Shown here: in pieces, positions 4,971-5,014 of the stretch
Layout: the number at the start of each line of letters is the position of its first letter
Numbering within the stretch: the stretch's first letter is position 1
From: Thermodesulfovibrionales bacterium
GTDB lineage: Bacteria; Nitrospirota; Thermodesulfovibrionia; Thermodesulfovibrionales; Dissulfurispiraceae
Assembly: GCA_021129835.1 (NCBI GenBank)
Contig: JAJOKM010000141.1
Location: 1-5,014 of the forward strand
DNA: 5,014 nucleotides
Direction: 5' to 3'
Program-made: the position numbers and the translations under genes
The notes under the pieces: generated by a model
Told to the model about the DNA's origin: nothing
The model's input: the letters and a program-made list of their open reading frames with translations, nothing else
The model's database searches: none

Positions 4971-5014
4971 AAATTTTTATGATTTTTTAGTTACACTTCC
5001 TTTGATGTTTTTTT

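Overview
The window is a compact stretch of bacterial chromosome. Five genes lie on the minus strand, read from right to left: a LolA-like exported protein, pgeF, tsaE, nadK and a family 4 uracil-DNA glycosylase. Around and between them are repeats and the ruin of a transposase. The exported LolA-like protein suggests a Gram-negative envelope. The genes are moderately AT-rich. The palindromic repeat beginning GTCATTGCGA resembles repeats I associate with Nitrospirota and deltaproteobacterial genomes. I would guess an uncultivated bacterium of that kind, with low confidence in the phylum.

Layout. Positions 1-594 hold no intact gene. There is an insertion-sequence-end-like motif at 33-59, then a decayed plus-strand ISL3-type transposase fragment (221-594) that stops at the 3' end of the glycosylase gene. 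The glycosylase gene (591-1337) and nadK (1375-2232) are 37 bases apart and look co-transcribed. The 291-base gap 2233-2523 contains no gene. It is filled by a heptanucleotide array that changes orientation part way (2250-2376) and a palindromic element (2418-2480). tsaE (2524-2976) follows. The gap 2977-3211 is mostly a 109-base nested palindrome (3015-3123), whose edge lies beside a TATAAT box that may serve tsaE. pgeF (3212-3919) and the LolA-like gene (3945-4835) are 25 bases apart and probably form one operon. The leader of the LolA-like gene contains a hairpin repeat (4880-4916) and a second, inverted copy of the IS-end-like motif (4943-4970), which could supply its -35 box.

How the genes relate. 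They are mostly housekeeping or quality-control functions and do not form one pathway: DNA uracil repair, NADP supply, t6A tRNA modification, purine nucleoside or peptidoglycan-precursor clean-up, and an envelope protein. I see no defence system, CRISPR array, toxin-antitoxin pair or biosynthetic cluster. The unusual content is non-coding: four different short repeat types, most of them in the spaces between genes, and IS-end-like motifs in opposite orientation near both edges. That arrangement is also what a metagenomic contig bounded by repeated elements would look like.
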